NCBI GenBank assembly: GCA_951213105.1
Contig: OX578144.1
Coordinates: 87,061,015 to 87,125,014, forward strand
Length of the DNA: 64,000 nucleotides
DNA from: Amaurobius ferox
Lineage: Eukaryota; Arthropoda; Arachnida; Araneae; Amaurobiidae
Direction: 5' to 3'
Program-made: the position numbers and the translations under genes
Shown: piece after piece, positions 36,700 to 47,095 of the stretch
Numbering within the stretch: the first letter of the stretch is position 1
Layout of the letters: every line of letters begins with the position of its first letter
The notes under the pieces: model-generated
Told to the model about the DNA's origin: nothing
Seen by the model: only the letters and a program-made list of their open reading frames with translations
Database searches by the model: none

Positions 36700-37150
36700 T
36701 AATATGTTTTATATTGTTAAAATTAGTATATTACAGACATTTCTATAAATTATATAAAAATATTTTTCTAATCTTAATCCGTTACTCGATAGCAAAACCG
36801 ATTGACTGTGCATCAGCGAATCACAAAAGTTTGGCTCCAACTATATCCTTCTTTTTCGGCATTCCATGCCACCCCACACATAAATCCGAGATTGTGTATG
36901 TTATGATTTAGGCATAACCTAAATGCACTACGTATATGCGTAAATGAACAGTGTTACATCTTTTATCATATTTGACAGCAACTGTGTTGCTTTCCTTTAC
37001 AAAGACATTAGTGTTAGATAACTTGTGTGAGGCATTCTTATCAAAATAGAGGGCGAAGTCTATAAAGCCAGATCGTGTTATTTGAAATTGATTCCTCTGC
37101 ATTTTTAATATGAAGAAGTTTGTATTTTTTGAAAAATAATTTGCTTTTAA
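36700..37150 (+). repeat. Repeat family Z, single copy
   Basis: It shares gcatcag...aaagtttggctccaa, tttccttctttttc, ccccacacataaatccgaga, aggcataacctaaatgcact and tagataactt-type blocks with the tandem pair at 45917-46745. The 3' end abuts the LINE fragment at 37158. Non-coding. Confidence 0.65.
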
Positions 37151-37157
37151 CAATCGT

Positions 37158-37487
37158 TTAAGTTTTTTTTGTATAATGCTTAAAGTTAAAAAGAAAAATA
37201 TATTTCTCTAAAATATTTTGAACATTTTCTTCTTCGAGGGAAATACAGCCTAGAGCAGTTCTGCAGCGTCTCAAACAGTTTCGCAAGCGGCATGCATCAG
37301 ATGCTTCAAGTCTCCATTTGGTGATTCCTAAAAGCTTGAGGTCATTCTCTACATTGCCAAGCCATCTGGTGGGGGGTTGACCTGTTTTACCAATGTCTGC
37401 TTGATTGTTAAAATTGAGCCTGAAAAAATTTCCAAGAAATCTATTACGGTACGTTTTAATAACTTTAACAAGGTTAGGATGTTTATA
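37158..37487 (-). pseudogene. LINE C-terminal fragment
   Basis: The minus-strand frame contains GQPPTRWLGNVENDLKLLGI followed by KWRLEASDACRLRNCLRR. This matches the distal end of many non-LTR retrotransposon polyproteins, where a R-P-x-x-R-W-x-x-x-v-e-x-D-L-x-x-l-G motif is followed by W-R-x-x-A-x-D-R-x-x-W-R. It lies directly 3' of the Tc1-B insertion and, together with the RT fragment at 38935-39350, belongs to one LINE. Part of the protein between them is missing. No poly(A) tail was seen. Confidence 0.75.
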
Positions 37488-38913
37488 TACAGTAATGTCC
37501 AAAAGTTAAACATAGTTGCTGTTTATGTAAAAAATTCAGGAAATTTACATCGGTATGTAAGGAAACGCTGTATGCGGGTGTAATAGGGTGATAGAAGAAG
37601 GAAACAATGCAAAACAAGTATAATATCGACTTTTATTATCTAAAGAAAAGGGTTGAAAGAAAAAGGGCCATAATACGGGTGTGAAACTCAGTGAAACAAA
37701 ATGATTAAAATAATTGGATGCTGCAGTTTAATGCGGTGTGTGAGAACTTCGGATAGCCAAGATTTCTCATACTTTCGATGAGGGTTTGGATGAGTTGTTT
37801 TCTGAAAGATTTCCAAGTCTCACGGAGAGCAGTTTTCAATCCCGGAATGGAGGAAATACTCTGTTGGATTCAGATCAGGAAAGTTGGAAGGCCACTGCAT
37901 GTGCTTGATACCTTCAGAATGAAAGGAGTCATCAGCCAAGGACGCACGGTGAGGAGGCGCGTTACAATCCATGAATATGAAATAAGGACCAACAGCACCT
38001 CGAAACAATCGAACGGTATGCTCAAAGACTTCGTCTCTGTATTTTAGACCGGTAACCGACCCCGTGTCGAATATGTGGAGTTCTGTGCGGCCGTTCATTA
38101 TGATACCTGCCCAGACCATGATTTCCCCAAACGGCAATCGATGTTTTTCGTGATGTTTTCCGGGTGAAAACGCGTTCCACTTTCTCTCCCGATCATGATA
38201 CGATGAGAATCAGTGTGCAGGCTAAACCTGACCACTTCACTGAACATGATGGCATCGCCCACTGCTGTCCACTCCACTGTCGATGTTTCAAACTTCTGGT
38301 CGTTTGGCTTAGAGACCAACGTGTCTGAGTCTCCTGTAAACAGTTTGTCTCGAAACAGAGGCTCCTATGGCGGCTGTCAGGGCTAAACCCAGTTGTCTGG
38401 CAGAACGGTTCCTCCGACGTCGCGCAGTTATCACCAAATATCGGTCTTGCTGAGCGGTTGCTACCCATGACAGACATGGTACTGGTGATCGGGTAACATC
38501 TCCAGTGGGTAGGAACCTCTGCCACAGTCGGAAGATCACACACTGAGGCACATTTATAATTCGAGAAGCTTCGGTTTGGGATAGACCGGATTCCAGCATT
38601 CCAATAATTCGTCCCTCCAAAAACATGTTGGCATCTTTGTGACACATTTTGTCCTTTTTATTATTAAAAACTTTCCTTACCACAGCAATTGCGAAATTCT
38701 GCCTTAACTGGTTATGTTGCGAGGCTGTTTTATACTCGTTCCGATGTGCGCCGGTGCTTTGCCCATGTCGACGTCGACTGAACTGTTTTTAATATGCACA
38801 ATGATTTATCTTCGTCCCATGATTCTTTGCAACTGATTGTGAACCACTGTATCCACATTAATTCCGAATTTTTCGCATTTTACGAATTACACTTAATTTT
38901 GGACATGAGTGTA
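37488..38913 (-). mobile_element. Tc1-like transposon B
   Basis: The left end starts tacagtaatgtccaaaagtt at 37488. The right end reads in reverse complement tacactcatgtccaaaatta from 38913, and TA flanks both. A second tggacatgagtgtat lies just outside (38920-38934), so the right end may be duplicated. The size is about 1.43 kb. It carries a minus-strand transposase broken by frameshifts and sits inside a LINE coding region. Confidence 0.85.
37820..38683 (-). pseudogene. Tc1-like transposase pseudogene B
   Basis: The frame at 38309-38683 starts with ATG and carries GRIIGMLESGLSQTEASRII (helix-turn-helix), WQRFLPTGDVTRSP, DRYLVITARRRRNRSARQLG and VSRQTVYRRLRHVGL. Frame changes lead into FSEVVRFSLHTDSHRI, then IMVWAGI, FMDCNAPPHRA and FPDLNPTEYF. 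These are the N-terminal DNA-binding and DDE parts in order. The first catalytic D (FSDES in the family) is E, the second is kept in MDCN and the third is E in NPTEY. Two or more frameshifts inactivate it. Confidence 0.85.
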
Positions 38914-38934
38914 TATTATTTGGACATGAGTGTA

Positions 38935-39350
38935 TAGGTTATAGTAACGAATATTTTCCATCATCAAGCAATCATTAATTCCAGTGTTGATCTTATTTTT
39001 AATGGTTACTGTCGTCCCAAGTTATTTGAACTGTATGACTGACACTCTTAAAAGTTTAACCATTCGCCTGCAGAGGTAGAATGTCAGTATTTCCCATCGT
39101 AATCTTTATTGCTCTGATTAACTTTCGTTAATAGTTAGTCCCATATCTCTAACTGTAGACTCAAAATGTTTTAAAGGACAATGACATATGATATATGACA
39201 TATTGCCGGGATCAGCTAATAATGTCGAGATCTTCGGCATGGACTAAAATCTACAGGAATATCTGAAAAATTGTCCCTTGTATTGCAATACCTGCATCTC
39301 TGATGACATTTTCCAGGATGATGTTAAATAGTAGGTACGCAAAAGCATCA
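38935..39350 (-). pseudogene. LINE reverse-transcriptase fragment
   Basis: On the minus strand it reads QGDAFAYLLFNIILENVIRD, then GIAIQGTIF, LVHAEDLDII. This aligns with the R-Q-G-D-a-l-a-c-L-L-F-N and l-a-Y-A-D-D-i-D-i-i motifs of non-LTR RTs; the catalytic YADD is HAED, so it is inactive. The IQG codons are in the 8 bp duplicated by the hAT insertion, and RSL upstream continues in frame on the far side at 41787-41810. Downstream it decays and is interrupted by Tc1-B. Confidence 0.82.
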
Positions 39351-39411
39351 CCCTGTATCAGGGGCGGCAAATAGGGGGCACGAGGGGCGCGGTCGCGCCA
39401 TTTAATTTTTC

Positions 39412-41592
39412 ATGTTCGTCTATCGGCTTCTCCCTTTTCTTATCGACTGTCCACAAGTCAGTTTTCTCACGCCATGGAGCTTCAAAAGAGCCGACCTTCG
39501 CTGTGAAGCTTCTCTCTTCCGCCTGGAACGAATACTTTTCAACTTGAAAAGATTGGGGGAGTGTCATCCTTTTCACTTGAAAGTTTCAAGTATCCGATTA
39601 AATTTATGTGTAGTTAGTGCATGCTCATTCATTCCTTCTGCTAGAAATGTATTTCAGCAACTCAATGCATTAAATTTTTTCACCGAAACATCCTATAAAA
39701 GGCATGCTATTTTAGAAAAGATTCGCTCATCATATTAGAAATGATTCGCTCACAAATACTTTTTCTGGAGTCTCTTCAACTCTGTTTTTGCTAATCTCCC
39801 ATCTGGTCTGACGGAGTCAGATCAGATCAGTAAAACTGTTGACTTTAATAAAATCCGATACCAAAAGGGGAGAACCATAAATGTCCTCCCTGTCCAGCCC
39901 GAGACAGTCCAAAATATGTTCTGGCGAAGCCTGGACTTGCCGGCACTTAGTGCAAATGGGAAAAGTTTTTTGGCCTCCAGAATACAACAGGCCTTTCAAG
40001 TGTCCACTGGCTAGCCGGGTTAGATAAGTGTTGAATTGCCTGTCACAAGGAAGAGACAGAAAAAGTCCTGGTCTATTTCCCCTATACCAGCAGAGAGAGG
40101 GAGGCAGAAGCCATTTTTCCTTGTTTTGGGCCTTTTACCTCGAGAATATAGTTCCAGGTAAGTAAGCTCTTCGGCAGCAGGAACAGGAAGATCCAGTCCC
40201 TCCCTAGCAAGGGAATCCGCCAGTTCGTTTCCGTGAATATCCACATGGGACGGGATCCACTGAAAGTGTATTTCATGCTGGAGGGGAGATGATTTTTACT
40301 TTCTGAAGATAGATAAGCTGGTTTTATCTCCAATGTGGGTCTAGTTTTTAAGGTGTTGAATAGAGCTACGGCTATCAGATAGTATACAGATACCTCCATA
40401 GTTGCCCGCACGCATTATAATCTCAAGTCCCATATTGATTGCAAGTAATTCGCTTCGGAAAACCGAGCAATAGTCGGGGTTTCGTTGTTTTATCGAGTAT
40501 TCATTTGTAGGTGTTTTAATAAATCTCCACATCCTGCCTTTTCGTCCATTCTACTACCATCTGAGTAGATAGCTATATCATTTGGAGGGATTTTGGCAAT
40601 AATCTCCAGGGCCCTCTTCAACTCTACAATCACTAAGTGATAAGAGGTGGTTTTCCAAAATTAAAACCATAAAAGCACTACTTGATAATTTTGATGTGGT
40701 GATTCTAACATTGGAAAAATTATTTGAAATCGATTTTCTCAATGGCGGAAGAGCCAAAAAACTTTTGACATGCATGACATCGTTCGAATTTTTGTTCAAT
40801 TTGTATTGCCCAGTGTTTTTGATCAATGCAATACTCTCTCAAAGCATCTTCAGACATCTGATCTTAATTTTCAGACTGTGCAGGATTTGGCTACTAATGA
40901 AACTGTTAGTTCTTTTCGCACTGATGCATATTTCAATCAAGTGTGGAGTTTTGTGACAGAACTTTGCGAAAAAAATTATTATTCTGGACTAAAACTGAAA
41001 AGGCGTAAAAAAATTCCAAGCGAATTCGGAGGTGGTGAAAAAAATCCCCATGATGATGTTAAATCATATCACAAAATCAATATTCAATATGAAATTATAG
41101 ATTAAGTATCTACTGAAATTAAGACAAGATTTAATGAGAACAATATATCTTTTTTATTTGCCCTTAGTTCAGTATTATCAGGATCAGATGTCGAAAAATG
41201 AATGTTTCAAACATATGAACAGTAAATAACTTCCAGAAGGAAGAATTGTTATGTGAATTGCAACTGTTTTATTTAATGGTGAAAAATGAAAACATAGACC
41301 ATCCCAATTTTAAAAGTCGCCTGTATTATTTTAAAGAACGAATTTAAAAAATGTGTTTCCTGTTATAACATTATTAGTTAAATTGTTTTTGAGTGTGCCA
41401 ATCAGCTCAGACAGTTGGGAAAAGTATTTTTCGTATTTCAGAAGGCTAAAAATTTATTTTCGCAGTACAATGGGACAAGAAAGACCTTCATCTTTAGCTG
41501 ATTTAGCTATAGAACAAGATACACCACTGGATTATGCTGATATTGTAACAAAATGTTCTCTTCTTTGCCGTTCTGTTTCGCCGGTTCTCTGA
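39412..41592 (+). pseudogene. hAT transposase pseudogene (ZMYM1-like)
   Basis: Pieces in order: SACSFIPSARNVFQQLNALN with FFTETSYKRHAILEKI (39630-39720), then after the LINE insertion KTIKALLDNFDVV (about 40665-40700), FVLPSVFDQCNTLSKHLQTS with DLNFQTVQDLATNETVSSFR (40790-40920), and finally SSDSWEKYFSYFRRLKIYFR with TMGQERPSSLADLAIEQD (41395-41520), the dimerisation domain. The order and motifs fit the hAT family in which ZMYM1 and zinc-finger MYM-like genes arose. Frameshifts, stops, a missing N-terminus and the insertion make it non-functional. Confidence 0.82.
39784..40613 (-). mobile_element. 5'-truncated LINE with RNase H domain
   Basis: A 12-bp direct repeat, ctcttcaactct, flanks the insert at 39772-39783 and 40614-40625. 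On the minus strand the order is SDGSRMDEKAG (first RNase H Asp), VFRSELLAINMGLEII (Glu), CILSDSRSSIQHLKN (Asp), then DIHGNELADSLAREGLDLP (distal Asp region), and the C-terminal Cys-rich tail CTKCRQVQASPEHILDCLGL. All four RNase H positions are visible, but frameshifts break the frame. Truncation at the 5' end is typical of LINE insertion by target-primed reverse transcription. The tail ends gggagattagcaaaaac with no long poly(A). Confidence 0.88.
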
Positions 41593-42421
41593 CTCTAAGA
41601 ACCGGCGTTTAAAACTTCAATAAAAGGTAAATAAATATAAATATTTGTACACAGAAACAGCATGTTAACAACAATTACGTTAACATCCCCCCCCCCTGTT
41701 CACAAACATTTTATTTATTCCATATTGTGGATTTTCATGCATACAAATCTCGCACCCCCAAATGAAATGCTGAAATGCCGCCACTGCCCTGTATCAAACT
41801 TCTATCCGTATAGAAGGCAATGAATAAAAGGAATGGAATAAAATTAAATGAAAGAAATATTTACATATTTTATATAGAGATCCAGGCGATTTACATTTCA
41901 ATGACATCATTTGAATAAAGTTCATAAGTTTAGATAATTTAATACAGTTTTAAGTTTTCAAATGTAATAAATTATTGTAGTTTTGTGATAATTTTAATAT
42001 TACTGCTGAATGTATCGCATTTTAGAGATGTTTAAACCAGGCGAAAATATATTTGAATGACTTCATTTGAATGAAGTCCATTTTTTTCAATGGCGTTTTA
42101 AATTTTCAAATATAATAAATCAATGTAGTATTGTGATAATCATAAAACTATTATCGCTGAATGTATCGCATTTTAGAGATGTTTAAATAAAATCGCATTG
42201 CAGTAGGAACGTGTTTCATAATCAATGCTTTATGTATGATTGATAGTTCATGTTACGTCATTTAATCAGATGCAATTCTGTTGCACAAACAAATCTACGG
42301 AATATAAAGACCATGTAAACAATTTCGGGAGGGAGGTATCCATTTATTTTGGAAATCCAAGTGAATTTAATATAATACCGCCATTGTCTGCAGTGAAAAA
42401 CATTTTTTCTGCTATATTTGT

Positions 42422-43129
42422 TTGCAATTTTTATCTCGATTTTCCCTTTTTCTCTTTTACATAGCTTTACACAAATTCAAGGCTATCTTGGATATTGTGC
42501 TTTTTGAAAACGTCTTATTCAATGGTATGAATTATTATAGGCAAGTAAAAGGTATACCTATGGGGGGAGGCTGCTCCTCGATGATGGCAGATCTATACCT
42601 CCATCACTATGAAAAAGGCACACATATATTAAACGAATTGCCGTATTTCCGTTTTGTGGATGATATACTTGTGGCACATCAGAAAACCAATATTAAATTT
42701 AACTTCGACTTTTACCCTGCACAATTGGATTTAATCGAAACTCCTGCAGATTCTGCCGATGAAATTAATTACTTGGATATTATCATTCACTTCGCTGAAG
42801 ATGAACCCTTGTATACGATACTTTATGATAAAAGACGACATTTCAAGATTAAAGTGAATTATATTATCAATTGGAGGTCTAATTTAAGTCAGAAAGTTTT
42901 TCGTAATATCGTAATGAATCACTTTATACGGAACGCCCGCTTGCATACTTATAAAAAAGACCGTATAAAAAGTGATGTTATATTTATCAAGGAGGCTATA
43001 AAACAAGACTATCCCCTTGGATTCCTCAGACATATTTATAATACCTATCATAATAAAACAGTCAACGCATTTGAAAATGATTTTGGCAAACGTTTAGTTT
43101 TGGGTTATAAATGGCAACGATGGTGTTAG
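42422..43129 (+). CDS. Reverse transcriptase fragment, unassigned (possibly Penelope-like)
   Basis: An open frame of 235 codons. Residues 38-60 contain YYRQVKGIPMGGGCSS-MMADLYL, an RT region resembling G-I-P-M-G-x-x-C-x-P/S in Penelope-related and similar RTs. Residues 76-83 contain FRFVDDIL with the catalytic Asp pair. Further on are NYLDIIIHF and LYDKRRHFKIKV, which are also shared by this RT group. The first catalytic Asp region is absent and the first about 14 codons come from the neighbouring repeat, so it is 5'-truncated. It is nevertheless open over about 220 codons while every neighbour is broken. It is absent from A1 and A4, where a (TA)n tract occupies the place. Clade not certain; probably not functional alone. 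Confidence 0.7.
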   Translation: MQFLSRFSLFLFYIALHKFKAILDIVLFENVLFNGMNYYRQVKGIPMGGGCSSMMADLYLHHYEKGTHILNELPYFRFVDDILVAHQKTNIKFNFDFYPAQLDLIETPADSADEINYLDIIIHFAEDEPLYTILYDKRRHFKIKVNYIINWRSNLSQKVFRNIVMNHFIRNARLHTYKKDRIKSDVIFIKEAIKQDYPLGFLRHIYNTYHNKTVNAFENDFGKRLVLGYKWQRWC

Positions 43130-43484
43130 TCCTATACACTCTACTCCCTTCTCTCTTTTGACTGAGGGATTTCAGTTGGACGTTTTACTTTTCTTGTGTG
43201 TTGTCACTCTGGATTCTGACTTTGTATGTATATCCTTGCTTTTACAGATTCGTAATGGAGTCCATTTGTTCCTTGTTCGGACTGTTTTGTGCGTCTTTTG
43301 CTTTGACGTTTGTACGGAGATTGGCCTCAGGTATTTTTCGGCTCCGGGAGTGTTTCCTTTGGAATAAAAGTCGAATTTTAACCGGGGAACTAGGGGTCAC
43401 CACCCCCCTAGGCCTTTTCAAATTTCCCTGTTGGCTTTTCTCCACCCCCCCCCCCTTTTTTGAGATTTCTTTGTAGAATTTTTC

Positions 43485-43490
<6 letters not shown>

Positions 43491-43548
<58 letters not shown>

Positions 43549-43555
43549 AATATAT
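43491..43555. repeat. (TA)n tract
   Basis: About 55 bp of uninterrupted TA, then ataatataaatata. Confidence 0.97.
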
Positions 43556-43781
43556 AGAAATTGATAAATCGGAAATAAAAATGTTATAGTAACTTTTGCG
43601 CAAGGCAGCATGAGGGTACCAAACACTATATATATAGATAGAAAAATAAAAAGTGAAAAAACATGGAAAAAAGGAAGGAAGGCTAGGCAAAAAGCTTACA
43701 TTATGGCGGTAAGGGGTTGTGACCTTACTCCCCAGTTCAACGAGCTCGTCAGAAATGCCGCGGCCTTTCACTCCTTTCACT

Positions 43782-43992
<211 letters not shown>

Positions 43993-45089
43993 ATTTAATA
44001 CTAGTAATCGATATTGTGCTCGTTTAATTTTCAGACGCTTTTCTGCAGGTGCATTATTTGAAAATAAATGGAATGATATACATTTATTGTCAAAGCAGCT
44101 TAGTGGTCATTGTTGTAACATACTATTATTTATAAAGTTTAAATGTAATTTTACAAGCAAAATTATTAAATATTTAACTTCCGGAATTTTTTAAACATAC
44201 CTCACAAATGATATAAAATGCCAGACCATCAAAATATATTTGGACCAAAGTCTAGTGTTATATCTCATAATGGGGCTAAGGGTGTAGAGTTATTTACATC
44301 CTGCATTATAGTTATAACCCAAGCCATCGCTGTGTTATACTTGTAATGTTGTGGCATTATATGTCATATAAGGAAACATAGCAAACAGCATTGATGTTGC
44401 GCAGCCGCCTGGAAATATTGCACAGCGATAGTGCCAAAAAGGCTCATCGACATGTTTAGCGATAAGAAGGTTATAAGAACGCAGCATTGGACTTAGGACC
44501 GGGTCTGAAACCTGAATCGCCTTTGGTTGGGCCACGGTCCGATCAAGGAGCTCGAGGAAGGTGGAAGGGCTTCTAAAATTTTATTTTAAGATATCTATTA
44601 TCTAACTGGATCAAATGATATGACGTCATCCGAAATGTTAAATTTTTCACTGTCTGATAAAAATATTCCTATAATTTGATGTGAAACTGAAACATCTTAG
44701 GACGCGCGGTAGAGTAAATTTTGAAAGAAATGTGACTTAGTGAAATATAAAGGAAAGTATGTTTTGAAAGTGACATCATCTTGTCACAAATCAAGTAAGA
44801 TGATTTGTATAAAAATTGCTGAATTTTTATCACTGACGATTGTTTAGCTCTGGAGACTGGTGCAAATAATATGAATGATTTTTTATAGATTAGCAAACAA
44901 TTTATAGCATTTATAGCATTTTTTGATGTGAAGTTTTAAGTTTCCAAATATAATAAATTATTGTAGTACAATTTTAATTAAAAAAAATATGAGTGTTGAA
45001 TGAATTGCATTTCAGAGATCTTTAAATAAAATCGCATTGCCGTTGGACAGTTCTTCATAATCAATGCTTTATGCATGATTATGAAACAC

Positions 45090-45870
45090 TTTCCAAAATA
45101 TTTTCAACTTCCTTTTAATGCAAAAACGAAACTGTTTCTTGTTTATTTTTGCATTAAAGTCTCTGACCACCATCTTAGTATCGTTGCGTGGGCAATTATC
45201 ATAGGTCAACTCAATAGGACATTAAATTTGTCATTATCATGTTCAGATGTATTCTTTGCAGGGACATGGGTGCAGATAAGACGTATTTTACTAATTCCCT
45301 CGCTGACAGATTTGAAATCAATTACCTTGTTCTTGGATCTCTTAGTGACGACAGTAAGTCAGTAGTAGTTTGGCAGCCTTGTTAGTAAGGCAGTACCAAA
45401 AAGGTTATAATTAATCTTGACGGCTGTAATAGACATCTCAGTTTTCTCCAAAATACCTTGGCCTATCCATCTACTATCTTGTATAGCCAAAATGTCAGCA
45501 CAATATGTGTCTCAAAAACAATCGACAGATTTCTGATGTCTGCACTCATGTAGAGTGCGCGAATGTTCCATATTCCAATTCTCAATTCCAAATTCGCGCC
45601 ATTACGTCAGGTTAAATTCAGTTCTGTTTTTACATATTAGGATTTTTTAACTGGAATGAGTTTACGGAGTGAAGTATCCAGCCCGACGACAAACTCCCAT
45701 TCTGGAGAGCCCAAAATATCTTTACTCTGGGGTATCGCAGTTGGCCTGTCTGGCTGGGGTGACCCTGACAGTAGTTACGTTACCGTCAACATAGCTCGAC
45801 TAATCTTAAACTCAAACAAGCCCACTCACCACGACAAAGCAGTAACACCGAAGCCAGTAGGTTAGAATAT
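45090..45870 (-). pseudogene. LINE 5' region and endonuclease remnant, unit B
   Basis: This corresponds to 9880-10660 in A1, with the same endonuclease motifs on the minus strand (AIQDSRWIGQGI, DFKSVSERI and a degraded DFNAK region). It points the same way as, and lies 5' of, the RT fragment (38935-39350) and the C-terminal fragment (37158-37487). All three are therefore probably pieces of a single LINE expanded to about 8.7 kb by later insertions. Confidence 0.7.
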
Positions 45871-45916
45871 TTTATCAATATTATTTTTTTACATTGTAAT
45901 ACATCGGCGAACTCAA

Positions 45917-47095
45917 AAATGTTTCTTCAAATATATCCATTTTTTCTACATTCTATACAACCCCATACATAATAATTCCAAGATTGTGAGTCCTATAAAT
46001 TATGCATAACCTAGATGCGCTATATATATGCATGAATAAAATGTGATACATCTTTCATCATATCTTAATTGTAGTATGTTTTTCCGCTTTATTAAAACAT
46101 TAGTGGTAGATAACTTGTTTGAGATAAAGATATCAAATTTTGAAGGATAAATCGTATAATGTAAGATAACGTTATGTAAATTTGGTTCTGATGTGTAGGT
46201 AATGTTAAGTACAAATGTAATATTTTAATATATACAATTTGCATTTTAAAAATCACTCCAATTGTTACATTTTATACTATAAAGTTATTAGTAAAAATAT
46301 ATTTTTCTAAAATATTTTCATATACTTTAGAAATATGATTCTTTTACTTATTAGCAAAATCAATTGAGAATGCATCAGAAAACCCGAAAGTTTAGCTTCA
46401 AATATTTCCTTCTTTTTCCGTTTGCAATGCCTCCCCACCCATATTTCCGAGATTGTACATGCTATAAATTATGCATAACCTAAATGCAGTACATAAATTC
46501 GTGAATAAACATTGATGTATCTTTTATCATATTTTAATGGTACTGCGTTGTTCCCCTTTACTAAGACTTTTGTAGTGGATAGCTTGTCTGAGTTGATATG
46601 AAAATGGAGGATGAAGTGGTATAAAGCTTGATCACATTATTTGAATGTGATTCTGCTGCGTTTTTTTAATTTATGAAAGATTTTGTATTATTTTAAAACA
46701 AATGATTTTTATTTTAAAAACCATTTTAACTGTTATATTCTGCACGACAACATTAATGATCGATTGTACAGATAAAATCCAGAAGTGCTGCTGGTTGAAA
46801 GGTTCAATTTTCTTGTAAAGTGCAATAAAAACTTTTACATTATATTATCTTTAATTTGTAACAGGAAATATATTATATATGACGGCAGCTAATTATACTA
46901 TCCTCCTATGCTTCACCCTTTGACACATAGTGTGACCCTGTGACACATTTCACCGGCGTTCCTTCTGTATTTTATTTTTAATAGGCTTTAGTTTTAATTA
47001 AAAATTTTTTCAAAGGATGTTATTATTATACAAGTTGGTTTAATAATAACTCACAATTTTTAAACTGATTTTTGGAAATTATTTATATTTTAAAA
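45917..47095 (+). repeat. Insertion with two tandem Z repeats
   Basis: In A1 gcgaactc runs directly to ttttctgaacatgg (10698); here about 1.18 kb lies between. It contains two imperfect Z copies, about 45917-46270 and 46270-46745, each with cataatttccgagattgt-like, ataaattatgcataacctaa and tagataacttgt-type blocks. The remaining 46745-47095 is unassigned. It was either inserted in B or deleted from A. Confidence 0.75.

Larger units (their letters stand above)
20831..40992. other. 20.2-kb block separating the two halves of unit B
   Basis: Left of it is sequence matching A1 up to 6908; right of it is sequence matching A1 from 7445. A1 has 536 bp of Y repeat in the same place. The right end of the block contains the 5' part of an hAT element whose 3' part is in the flanking unit, with matching target duplications on both sides. 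That portion must be ancestral rather than inserted. The block holds transposon remnants and unassigned AT-rich DNA, listed individually. Confidence 0.8.
39359..41786 (+). mobile_element. hAT transposon with both ends, interrupted by a LINE
   Basis: The left end is caggggcggcaaa at 39359 and the right end in reverse complement is cagtggcggcatt, ending at 41786. A perfect 8-bp duplication, ccctgtat, flanks it (39351-39358 and 41787-41794). This is the diagnostic hAT arrangement. Removing the internal LINE (39784-40613) and its duplicated target leaves about 1.59 kb, short for an autonomous hAT. The element lies in a LINE RT reading frame. Its 3' part is also present, without the 5' part, in units A1 and A4. 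Confidence 0.9.

Noticed and set aside
39358..39576. 72-codon minus-strand frame at the hAT left end
   Set aside because: It is antisense to the hAT terminus and N-terminal transposase remnant and has no independent support.
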